Part shown: positions 1 through 7,091 of the stretch, in pieces | How the letters are laid out: each line of letters starts with the position of its first letter | Numbering within the stretch: position 1 is the stretch's first letter | DNA from: Sporisorium sorghi | Taxonomy: Eukaryota; Basidiomycota; Ustilaginomycetes; Ustilaginales; Ustilaginaceae | Direction of reading: 5' to 3' | NCBI GenBank assembly: GCA_023212695.1 | Contig: JALCCG010000413.1 | Location: forward strand, 1 to 13,782 | DNA length: 13,782 bases | Position numbers and translations under genes: made by a program | The notes under the pieces: model-generated | Told to the model about the DNA's origin: nothing | Database searches by the model: none | Seen by the model: only the letters and a program-made list of their open reading frames with translations

Positions 1-69
1 AGATGCAGAAGAGGTTGGTGTGCCAGAGGGCGCAATTGCACACAGGGTGCAGGCAGAGGAGCCATGTGA

Positions 70-576
70 ACAAGCGCAGGTGAGGGAGGCAAAGCACCAT
101 GCGAGCCTTGCATCATTGCAAAGCATGCATGCAAGCCATTCCCACCTGGGCAAGGGTGCACTCAAGAGCGCCTGGAGCTTATTCACAGCGACCTGATGGG
201 AAAGCTCACAGACCCCACATATACTGGTGCTGAGTATGTCATCACCTTCATTGATGACTACATGCAGGCCACCTGGGTGGCGCTGATGTGCACCAAAGGG
301 GAAGTGCTCCAGCGCTTCAAGGACTTCAAGACTGAAGTTGAGAACCAGACAGGTGCCAAGATCAAGTGCCTGCGCACAGACAATGGTTTGGAGTACCTAA
401 ACGAGCCATTCCAGGACTTTCTGCGCTCACACGGCATCAAGCATGAGTGCAGTACGCCCTATATGCTGCAGCAAAATGGACTTGCTGAGCACGCCAACCA
501 GACACTCATGGACATGGTGTGCAGCATGCTGGCGCATGCACAGTTGCCCAAGAGCTTCTGGGGTGATGCTGTGTGA
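70..576 (+). pseudogene. copia Pol, integrase part, ended by an in-frame TGA
   Basis: The frame is open from 70, just after a TGA at 67-69. It starts with the end of the integrase N-terminal zinc finger: CEPC, cysteines at 100-102 and 109-111. The paired histidines expected before it are not in this frame. Frame 2 (from base 2) stays open over 2 to about 105, so a frameshift near 95-105 is possible. The catalytic core is intact: Asp in HSDL (190-192), Asp in RTDNG (379-381) and Glu in GLAEH (487-489). The last two are separated by exactly 35 residues, the D,D-35-E spacing of retroviral-type integrases. No conventional start is expected because the domain is cut from a polyprotein. The TGA at 574-576 interrupts a conserved stretch (WGDAV, stop, YAAWIKD), so this is a disabling mutation and not a natural end. 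Confidence 0.9.
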
Positions 577-2517
577 TACGCTGCCTGGATCAAGGACTGC
601 TTTGGGTGCAGAGCATGGGTCAGGATCCCAGAGGAGAAGTGCAAGAAGCTGGATGCGCGATCAGCACCCTTCATCTTCATTGGCTTCCAAGAAGGTGTCA
701 AAGGGGCAAAGGTCCTGCATCCCCTGAAGATGCGCGCCACCTTCTCAAGAGATGTCATCTTTGATGAGAGTGTGGTTGGCATCCCAGAGGTGGATGCAGA
801 TACTTATCCTCAGGAAGAGGATGAGGAGGTGCTTGTAGAAGCACACCTAGAACCTGCGGAGAGTCACGTGCTGGATGATGTGCACATGCCTCAAGCAGAA
901 GATGCTGACCCAGATGATGCACTACTGGACAGTGCAGAGGACCTGGAGGTGGAGTGCACCCTTAGCGCATGTGCCTCACCAGATCCGGAACCCAGGACCA
1001 TTGAAGAGGTGCGCAGGCGCACTGACTGGTCAAGCTGGGGGGAAGCCATCAACAAGAAGTTGGCTAGTCTCAGCGACAATGGTACTTGGACATTGGAGGA
1101 CCTACCACAGGGATGCCACCCTGTGGGATCCAAGTGGGTCTTCAAGATCAAGCTGAAGGCAGATGGATCTGTCAACAAGTACAAGGTGCACCTGGTTGCG
1201 CAGGGGTTCACACAGCAATGCGGGATTGACTATGGGGAGACATTTGCCCCAGTGGTCAAGTTTGCAACGCTGCACCTGCTCATCGCAATTGCGGTGCAGG
1301 AGGGATGGCTGGTGCACCAGATGGATGTGGTCACAGCATACCTCAATGGCGACCTGGAGGAGGAGATATACATGCAGCCACCCCCAGGTTACGTGCAGGG
1401 CAACAAAGTCTGTCGCCTGCGCAAGGCGCTCTACAGCCTGAAGCAAGCTGGGCACACTTGGTACATAAAGATGGACAAGTGGTTCAAGGACCAGGGATAC
1501 AAGCACATCGAGTCAGATCATGGACTCTATGCATGCCCCAAGGTGCAAGACGTCATCATTGCCCTCTATGTTGATGATGTGGTGATTCTCACAAAGGATG
1601 AGCGCCACCTGGTGCACATCAAGGAGAAGTTGTCATCGTTGTTCAAGATGACAGATGGGGGTGCACTCTCCTCCATCCTAGGGATGCAGGTCACATGGGA
1701 GAGTGCACACATCAAACTTGGTCAGGGCACTTACCTGAAGCGCATCCTGGAGTGCAACAGACTCCTGGATTGCAAAGCGGTCAGCGCACCCATGGCCAGT
1801 GGGGGCATAGCTGAAGGTGTGGAGGAGGAAAAGCTTGACCCAGAGCAGGCAACCAAGTACCAGTCAAACATTGGTGCACTCCTCTACGCAGCACGCATGA
1901 TGCATCCAGACATTGTGTTTGCAGTACAGAGCCTCAGCAGGCACCTGCAGCAGCCCACCAAGGCCCATGCGAGTGTGGTGAAGCACCTGATGTGCTACAT
2001 CAGGGGAATGCTGGACCTGGGGATTCACTACCCCTGGGAGACCTTTGCCGGCCTGGAAGCTTGGAGTGATTCGGACTGGGCAGGTGATGTGCAGACTAGG
2101 AAGTCAACCACAGGATGCACCATCACATTCAACACTGCACCAGTCAACTGGATCGCCAAGCAGCAGTCAGTTGTTGTGCTCTCGTCAACCAAGGCAGAGT
2201 ACATTGCTATGAGCGAGACTGCAAAGGACATCCAGTGGTTCAGAGGTGTGCTACAGGCGCTAGGCAAGGTGCCAGCACAGGGAACAGTGATGCACATGGA
2301 CAACAATGGGGCATGCCTGCTAGCGCAGGACGCCAGGTACCATCCACGCACCAAGCACATTGGGGTGCGCTTCCACTACATCAGGGATTGTGTCACTAGC
2401 GGTGACATCAAGTTGGAGCAGGTGAGCACAGATCTGCAGGTTGCAGACATACTCACCAAGCCACTGGGTCCCAACAAAGTGCAGGAGGGCAACCTGAGGT
2501 TGTGCCTCTGCACCTAA
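577..2517 (+). pseudogene. copia Pol, reverse transcriptase and RNase H part (ATG-initiated open stretch 730-2517)
   Basis: The frame continues directly after the TGA at 574-576 and stays open for 646 codons to the TAA at 2515-2517; its first ATG is at 730. The residues before that ATG match the end of copia integrase (FGCRAWVRIP, then FIFIGF). About 30 residues usually found between WIKD and FGC are missing, which suggests an in-frame deletion near 594-600. Counting from the ATG at 730, residues 15-95 are an acidic linker. The RT domain covers about 115-350, with catalytic Asp199 (QMDV) and YVDD at 280-283. RNase H covers about 440-580, with Asp447, Glu490, Asp524 and Asp573 all present. The C-terminal ADILTKPL motif is typical of copia Pol. 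RT and RNase H look intact, so decay is recent or mild. Without the upstream protein the stretch has no normal way to be expressed. Confidence 0.93.
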
Positions 2518-2525
2518 GGGAGGGG
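2516..2525 (+). other. Polypurine tract (plus-strand primer site) of the copia element
   Basis: Ten purines (AAGGGAGGGG) overlap the last two bases of the pol stop codon and are followed at once by TG, the usual first two bases of an LTR. In LTR elements this tract resists RNase H and primes second-strand DNA synthesis. An 8-bp inverted repeat (2503-2510 and 2543-2550) flanks it. Confidence 0.7.
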
Positions 2526-2677
2526 TGCCAGTGGGGGGCTGCCAGAGGCAAGTGCACATGAGGGAGCGTGTGGCGCACATGTGGGCAAGGAAAGGCCCAG
2601 AAGCGACGCTTCCAGGGCAAAGGGGACGAAGGGAAATGCAGGGGAAGGGTGCCTTGCATGGGCAGGCCACCACCTGC

Positions 2678-2738
2678 ATGATCAGATGCAGCTGGCGATG
2701 ATGTGATGCAGCTCAGCAATGATGTGCATGGCTCAGCG
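2678..2738 (+). repeat. Three tandem degenerate repeats of 20-21 bp
   Basis: Units lie at 2678-2697, 2698-2718 and 2719-2738. Each begins ATGAT and contains a TGCA or GCAT core followed by GCTSRGC-like bases. Units 2 and 3 share ATGATGTG and GCTCAGC. They end about 20 bp before the TATA box at 2758, a position that fits upstream activating repeats of a U3 promoter. Function is inferred only from position. Confidence 0.6.
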
Positions 2739-2757
2739 TCCAGGGGACCAAAAGGCA

Positions 2758-2763
2758 TATAAA
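2758..2763 (+). promoter_or_regulatory. TATA box (TATAAA)
   Basis: A perfect TATAAA lies 50 bp before the ATG at 2808 and about 20 bp after the tandem repeats. It could drive transcription from the LTR or of the cysteine-cluster reading frame that follows. The expected start of transcription would be near 2785-2795. Confidence 0.55.
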
Positions 2764-2807
2764 CAGCCAGTCTGTCCACCTTGGTTTGCTCTCCAGACAC
2801 TGCAAAG

Positions 2808-3190
2808 ATGACAGACACTGAGAGAGAGATCCCTGAGATGCGCACTGCGTCCCCTGCTAATGACAATGTGCAGGAAGGTGCAGCTGCGCCAAGCAATGCA
2901 GAGGAGGCATGCAGCACTGCGCCTGCCATTGACCTCACTGCTCAGGAGGACGACAACACACTCCTACAGACCTGGAGGAGGTGCAGGTCCCCTGCAACAG
3001 GTGTGTGCGCACCAAGAAACAGTGCGTGCACATGCTGCAACCTGACTTGGTGCAGAGGCGCTGCGATCCCTGCACACATGGGAACAGGGCTGGCTGCAAT
3101 GCGCAGTTTGCCATTCCGGCCGGCAGAAATCCCCCAGAAATTCAACTCTTCCAACTTTCTCGAACGCGCCCTTCAACACGTGGGCGATAA
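2808..3190 (+). pseudogene. Orphan reading frame with Zn2Cys6-like cysteine cluster, frameshifted
   Basis: An ATG at 2808 in good context (AAG before ATG) opens an acidic, Ala/Ser/Thr-rich, disordered-looking segment (MTDTEREIPEM...) in one frame until about 2968. From about 2969 the plausible protein continues in another frame (DLEEVQVPCNRC...). That frame has the spacing C-x2-C-x6-C-x12-C-x2-C-x7-C at about 2989-3100, close to fungal Zn2Cys6 binuclear clusters. The usual basic residues are present (VRTKKQ). The frame ends with a TGA at 3188-3190 after a tail that looks like non-coding host sequence. Joining needs a one-base frameshift or an unrecognised intron. I do not recognise the gene. 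It could be a remnant of a transcription-factor-like gene, or an accessory or gag-like frame of a second element. A DNA-binding role is only suggested by the pattern. Confidence 0.4.
3177..3182. promoter_or_regulatory. CACGTG E-box palindrome in the ASA1 upstream region
   Basis: A perfect CACGTG lies 111 bp before the ASA1 start codon, in the short CpG-richer stretch between the mobile-element-like DNA and the gene. This is the core site of bHLH factors in fungi. A chance match is possible for a 6-bp word. Confidence 0.3.
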
Positions 3191-3287
3191 CTTAGAGTGG
3201 AGGATTTTCGGCCCAAAAAAATCTTGCGAGTCTGTGCGCAAGGGTCTTGCTTCGCATTCTTCTTGCTCCAACACCATCCCAGCAACC

Positions 3288-3296
3288 ATGCCATGA
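3288..3296 (+). promoter_or_regulatory. Two-codon upstream ORF overlapping the ASA1 start
   Basis: The sequence ATGCCATGA holds an upstream ATG-CCA-TGA whose stop codon overlaps the ASA1 ATG (3293-3295) as ATGA. The upstream ATG has A at -3 (AACCATG), a better initiation context than many start codons. Scanning ribosomes would have to skip it or re-initiate. Confidence 0.5.
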
Positions 3297-4430
3297 CCCC
3301 CAACCCCTTCTGGATTCTGCGCCACCACGGCTCCTCGTCCATACGTTCGCTGCACCATGCGCACAGCCTGCTCGCAGTGGGCGACGATGCGGGTGCCGTC
3401 TCGCTGGTCGACCTGGTCACGCTGAGGCCCAGGTTCAGCTGGATTGCGCACACGGATTCCGTCTTGACCGTGCTCGTCGTGGATGCGCACCAGGTGATCA
3501 CGCATGCCCGTGATAACACGCTCAAGCTTTGGACCCTGCCGAGCTCGACTCGCAGCATTGGGTCCAGTACCATCACCACCGCCACCACCGGCAGTGGAGG
3601 AGGATCAGCAGCGTCACCGGAACCAACACTGATCCGCACCATCGGCGTCAACGCGCTCAACTTTGCCAAATGCTCGCACCGCAACGGCCAGCTCGCCGTG
3701 CCCAACGCCCTCGACGCAGCGCACATCGACATCCTCGACCTGCACACCGGCACCCGCGTGCACGAAGCCATCGGACGACCGGACATCGCCTCTTCAGTTC
3801 CAGGTAAACGCCTGCCCATCGTCATGTCTCTCCACCTTCTTGGCGATCAGTCGCTAGTAGCGGGTTATGAGGATGGTTATGTCAAGAGATGGAAGCTTGA
3901 TGGCGAGCTCGTGTGGCAAGCGAGATGCCACAGCGAAAGCATAATGAGCATTTCCATCTCGGCGTCGCAGCGGTTCGGTGTTTCGGTTGCTGCGGATGAC
4001 AGGATCGCCCGCTTCGACTTGCAGACGGGTGCGACGCAGTTGGCGCAGACAAAGACACCGGGAAATGCGAGCTCTGCGATAGCACCTGACGACAAGACTT
4101 TTGCTGTTGGCGCTTGGAACGGCTCGTAAGTCATCATCCTACATTCGCTTTCATTGTTTTGAAAGAGCATCAGCTCACCCTTTCTTCACGATCCACACAA
4201 TGTGCGGCAACAGAATCAACGTCTACTCTACCTCAGACTCGCTAGCGCATCTAGGCTCGCTCAATTATCACAGAGATACGGTCGAGTGTCTTGCCTTTGC
4301 CCACGTCAAAGTTTCTGACGAGAACGATCAAGACGATTCTTCGGATGAAGACGATGACCCGCAAGACACGCAGCTCATCTTGGCGGCCGGCGGGAGGGAT
4401 GGCAAGGTTTCTCTGTGGAAGTACCATTGA
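3293..4430 (+). CDS. ASA1: ASTRA-associated protein 1 (Asa1/GNB1L family), WD40 repeat protein; one intron
   Basis: Asa1 is a WD40 beta-propeller subunit of the fungal ASTRA complex (Tra1, Tel2-Tti1-Tti2, Rvb1-Rvb2), which supports maturation of PI3K-like kinases; the animal relative is GNB1L. The N-terminus (FWILRHH, then LLAVGDDAGAVSLVDL and AHTDSVLTV...ITHARDNTLKLW) gives two blades typical of this family. VNALNF, LAVPNALD..HIDI, VMSLHL and LVAGYEDGYVKRW follow in family order. Exon 1 is 3293-4125. The intron is 4126-4213 (88 nt, GTAAGT...CAG), and exon 2 is 4214-4430. The split codon gives Ser278 and the frame resumes with INVYSTSD. The product is 349 residues, close to S. pombe (about 370) and human (327) relatives. 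An acidic insert at about 312-329 interrupts the last blade, which ends GGRDGKVSLWKYH. The start is the first in-frame ATG. The gene converges on cactin, with 160 bp between stop codons. Confidence 0.9.
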
Positions 4431-4590
4431 TGGCAATCTCAAGTTCGCATTCAGCGACTCCAATCCATCTCGCTTGCAAAGGCACCTCAACAGACGTTCA
4501 CAAATCGGACTGCAATCCTCTGTCCAACAATGGTATGTCGATGCACGAACTTCTGTCCATTGACGTGATCCGACTGTGTGCGTCTCCGCC

Positions 4591-6771
4591 CTACTTGCGA
4601 TACCGCAGCCGTTTAAAGTTGAAGTGCAACTGCAGCACGCCCCTGTCAAAACTGTTCCTGAACCCCCGCTTATGGCTGTACTCCCACTCTCGGTTGACAA
4701 TCCTGAACGCAATGTCTTCGTACGGCGGACCGGCGCTGAATCGCAACAGCACCGTGTCCTCCTCGCCCTTCTCCTTGATCACCTTGTACGTCGGTGCCAC
4801 CGTCTTGTCGATGAGATCCGGGTAGAAAATGTTAAACTTGTACCCCTGCACCGTCTTGGGCGGTGGGTTGTCCGAGTCGTAGTGCGTCTGGTTGTACTTG
4901 TTCCAGTCAAAGCCTGTGTGAACGCGGTTGAAGAAGCGAGGTTTGCGTGGGCGGTACTTGTCTTCCCACTGGTACGTCTGGTGCGTAAGTGCTTCGTCGC
5001 CGCCCTCCATGACTTCCTCGGCGACATCGAGCGCCTTGGACGCCTCCTGCATGAAGAGGCGCTCGGCTGGGTTGTCGGACTGGCCGCCTGCGTCGAGCTC
5101 GTTGTGGCGCGTCTTGGGAATAAAGAGCTGACCCGTGACTCGGCGTCGAGCATCCACAACCTCTTTGAGATGCTCGCGAAGAGTCTTGATGGGCAGCTTG
5201 CGATCCTCGTAGCTCAGATGCGATGCATCGATGGGCGCAGGCTCCATCTCTTCGGGATCGTAGAGTGCTTCGAGTAGCGCTTCCTCCCTCTTGGCCTCGT
5301 TCTCGGGCGCGTCCTGAGCATCGGCAGCATCTTGCGGCACGTCTTCATCGTCCGAGTTATCGCCGGTTTGCAGCAGGAGCTCCTGCTGTTGACGAGCAGC
5401 TTCGTCGCGCTGCTTGCGTCGCAGGTATTCGAGACGATTCGACAGCACTGCCTCGTGCATGTCACGAAGACGCGCTTTGGCCCGCCATACAACGATGGAT
5501 TTGAGCACCCTCTCCCAGTACTCGACGTCGACGGGTTCGCCGGAAGCGAGTTTGGCGCGCACCTGATCCTGGAGCTGTTGCAACTCGTCGGTCGACTTGG
5601 ACGACAGCATGTTGTTGATGCGGCCTCGCTCCTCTGGATCCTGGCGCACGTTGGTAGCAGCGGTGGCGTCCCTTTCCTCCTTGAGCTCCTCGAGCTTGTC
5701 GTCGCAGACGATGAGCATGGATCGCCAAAAGTCGAGATTAGAATCGTTCTTCTCGAGCTGCAGATACATTTGAATGTCCTGGTGCAGCTCCTCCGTGTCC
5801 TCGAGTGTGATTTCCTCAAAGATGTTGTATGGCTCGTCGAGGTCAATTTCGAGACCAGCCTCGTCGTCGTCATCGTCGTGCTTGCTTTCTTGTTCGGCGA
5901 CGATGTTGGGATCGGCCCACTTGAGATTGATGCTGAGCAGATCGATGGGCTTGGCACGGTTCTCCTTGACGCGGATGACAGCTCGACGCTGTGCCTGTTC
6001 CAGATGGAAGTCATCTTCCTTGGCCACCCAGCTGGCCATCTGTGCAGATTCGGCGAGACGAGCCATTCTGGCCTCCTCTTCTTCGCGCAGCGCAGCTTGC
6101 TTTTCGCGCTCGGCGCGCTTTGCGTTGAGCTTTTCGATCTCGGCCATGGCCTCCTGCCTGCGTTGTGCGTCGCGCTTCTCTGCTTCCTCGCGTGAGAGGC
6201 CCTGTTTGCGCTCCTTGTCCTCCTTCTTGCCCCACTTGAATTTCTGGCCGAGATTGGCGTCGTTGAAGGGATTGTCCTCGGCAGAGTACATCATGAGCTC
6301 TGCGACGGCTGTGCGCTCGGCTGCACCTTGCTCTTCGTCGAGAAAGCTCTCCTCGAGCTGCCTCAATTTCTCGGTACGTTTGGCAGCTTTGCGAGCTCGA
6401 CGTTCCTCGGATGTCTCGCGACGTTTGGATGATCGATCGCTTCGGTGCTCTCTGTCTCGATCATCGTGTCTGTGACGTCTGGAGCTAGTATGTTCGCCAT
6501 CCGCTTCCCTATCCCTGTGACGATGTTCGCGGTCCGAACGATCTCGTCGATGATCATCGCGGTGCGATCGAGAGCTGTGAGATCGCCTGCTGTCGTCATC
6601 TTCGCGATGCCGCTTCCTTCGGTCGGGGGAATGATCTCGGTCGCGACTACGGCGATGATGAGCGTCATCTGCATCCGCCAAGTGACGTCGCTTGTGATCT
6701 GACGGATCGCGGTCGAGACGTGACGAGCTCGGCCCCGCGCGATCATCCCGCGATCTCGAAGAGGACGGCAT
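4591..6771 (-). CDS. CACTIN: Cactin, spliceosome-associated protein
   Basis: Cactin is a conserved nuclear protein of spliceosome complexes. S. pombe Cay1 is needed for correct splicing and telomere maintenance, and the animal protein was found as a partner of the IkB Cactus. The product is 726 residues from the ATG at 6771 (GAG before ATG; it begins MPSSSRSRDD). No ATG in the same frame lies upstream in the open stretch, which only extends to a TTG at 6822. Residues 1-140 are an Arg/Ser/Asp/His-rich RS-like region. About 140-270 are charged coiled coil with many KR/E runs. About 270-470 match the middle cactin domain (SINLKWADPN...). The last about 125 residues (from WEDKYRPRKPRFFNR to FKRLRYRK) are the diagnostic cactin C-terminal domain (FNRVHTGFDWNKYNQ, GYKFNIFYPDLIDK). 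There is no intron. It shares a divergent promoter with LSM12. Confidence 0.95.
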   Translation of the reverse strand: MPSSSRSRDDRAGPSSSRLDRDPSDHKRRHLADADDAHHRRSRDRDHSPDRRKRHREDDDSRRSHSSRSHRDDHRRDRSDREHRHRDREADGEHTSSRRHRHDDRDREHRSDRSSKRRETSEERRARKAAKRTEKLRQLEESFLDEEQGAAERTAVAELMMYSAEDNPFNDANLGQKFKWGKKEDKERKQGLSREEAEKRDAQRRQEAMAEIEKLNAKRAEREKQAALREEEEARMARLAESAQMASWVAKEDDFHLEQAQRRAVIRVKENRAKPIDLLSINLKWADPNIVAEQESKHDDDDDEAGLEIDLDEPYNIFEEITLEDTEELHQDIQMYLQLEKNDSNLDFWRSMLIVCDDKLEELKEERDATAATNVRQDPEERGRINNMLSSKSTDELQQLQDQVRAKLASGEPVDVEYWERVLKSIVVWRAKARLRDMHEAVLSNRLEYLRRKQRDEAARQQQELLLQTGDNSDDEDVPQDAADAQDAPENEAKREEALLEALYDPEEMEPAPIDASHLSYEDRKLPIKTLREHLKEVVDARRRVTGQLFIPKTRHNELDAGGQSDNPAERLFMQEASKALDVAEEVMEGGDEALTHQTYQWEDKYRPRKPRFFNRVHTGFDWNKYNQTHYDSDNPPPKTVQGYKFNIFYPDLIDKTVAPTYKVIKEKGEEDTVLLRFSAGPPYEDIAFRIVNREWEYSHKRGFRNSFDRGVLQLHFNFKRLRYRK

Positions 6772-7091
6772 CTCCGGTAGATTTGAGGCTGAAAGGTGAC
6801 GATGACGGTGGTGAGAGAGCAAGAGGAAAGCAAATTGATCAGAGCTCAGCCATCTTTCCAGAAAAGTGCGGAGAAGCCGAGACGCCAGGGCAGCAGTCCC
6901 AAACTCATTTCGCGCTTTGATTTTCGGAGTCGTGAGTGCACTCTTTTCGTCGGAGCAGCCGATGGAAGATGAAATCGGATCGCATTTTGGTTGTTCTTCT
7001 CTTCCTTCTTCTCAACGACATCCTCGGCCATTCCGTCCTTTGCTATCCCACGCCTATCATCTTGGTTCCCACGCCCTTACAAGCACAAAAT
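6772..7091. promoter_or_regulatory. Divergent promoter region between cactin and LSM12
   Basis: The 320 bp between the two start codons must hold both promoters and 5' UTRs. I see no clear TATA box. The stretch contains a possible 5' UTR intron of LSM12 (6932-7083) and two ATGs (6962, 6969) upstream of the LSM12 start. No other coding frame is supported. Confidence 0.6.
6932..7083 (+). other. Possible 5' UTR intron of LSM12
   Basis: A good donor (TC then GTGAGT at 6932) and a plausible acceptor (CCCTTACAAG, AG at 7082-7083) would remove 152 nt. Removal would eliminate the ATGs at 6962 and 6969 and leave 7092 as the first ATG. The second of these is in frame with LSM12 and would otherwise add 41 residues. 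The prediction rests on consensus sites only. Confidence 0.45.

Larger units (their letters stand above)
1..2525 (+). mobile_element. Ty1/copia LTR retrotransposon, internal region, decayed; left end outside the window
   Basis: The order is zinc-finger remnant, integrase, reverse transcriptase, RNase H. This is the pol order of Ty1/copia (Pseudoviridae-type) elements, in contrast to the RT-RNase H-integrase order of Ty3/gypsy. The parts lie in one reading frame apart from a TGA at 574-576, a TGA at 67-69 and an apparent in-frame deletion near 594-600. A polypurine tract directly follows the pol stop codon, as expected before a 3' LTR. The gag and 5' LTR would lie left of the window, so 5' truncation cannot be judged. 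The element cannot make a full Pol protein as it stands. Family assignment is confident; the exact family within copia is not determined. Confidence 0.95.
2526..2807 (+). repeat. Probable 3' LTR start (U3-like region); right end not defined
   Basis: This stretch begins with TG right after the polypurine tract. It has no pol coding frame and carries promoter-like features: three tandem repeats at 2678-2738 and a TATA box at 2758-2763. That is the layout of a U3 region. The matching 5' LTR is outside the window, so the right border (expected CA plus a target-site duplication) cannot be placed by comparison. The end given here is only the last base before the ATG at 2808. An alternative is that the LTR is shorter and the TATA box belongs to an unrelated gene. 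Confidence 0.5.

Noticed and set aside
2781..2807. Upstream TTG start for the cysteine-cluster frame, and TTG starts for cactin (6822) and NPC1 (12933)
   Set aside because: TTG is not a usual start in fungal nuclear genes, so ATG starts were used or the 5' end was left open.
2453..2938. 161-codon minus-strand frame across the end of the retroelement
   Set aside because: It crosses the pol stop codon, polypurine tract and LTR-like DNA. It is probably open by chance.
3116..3123. CCGGCCGG palindrome at the composition boundary, considered as an insertion scar
   Set aside because: An 8-bp palindrome in GC-rich DNA is common, and no duplicated target site was visible on either side.
3142..3825. 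227-codon minus-strand frame over ASA1
   Set aside because: It overlaps conserved WD40 coding sequence, and its product is Ser/Arg/Cys-rich without a recognised family.
4576..6475. Several long plus-strand frames (4576-5277, 5332-6195, 5774-6475) antisense to cactin
   Set aside because: They mirror the charged, repetitive codons of cactin and show low-complexity Leu/Val or Ser-rich products. Cactin has clear family domains on the other strand.
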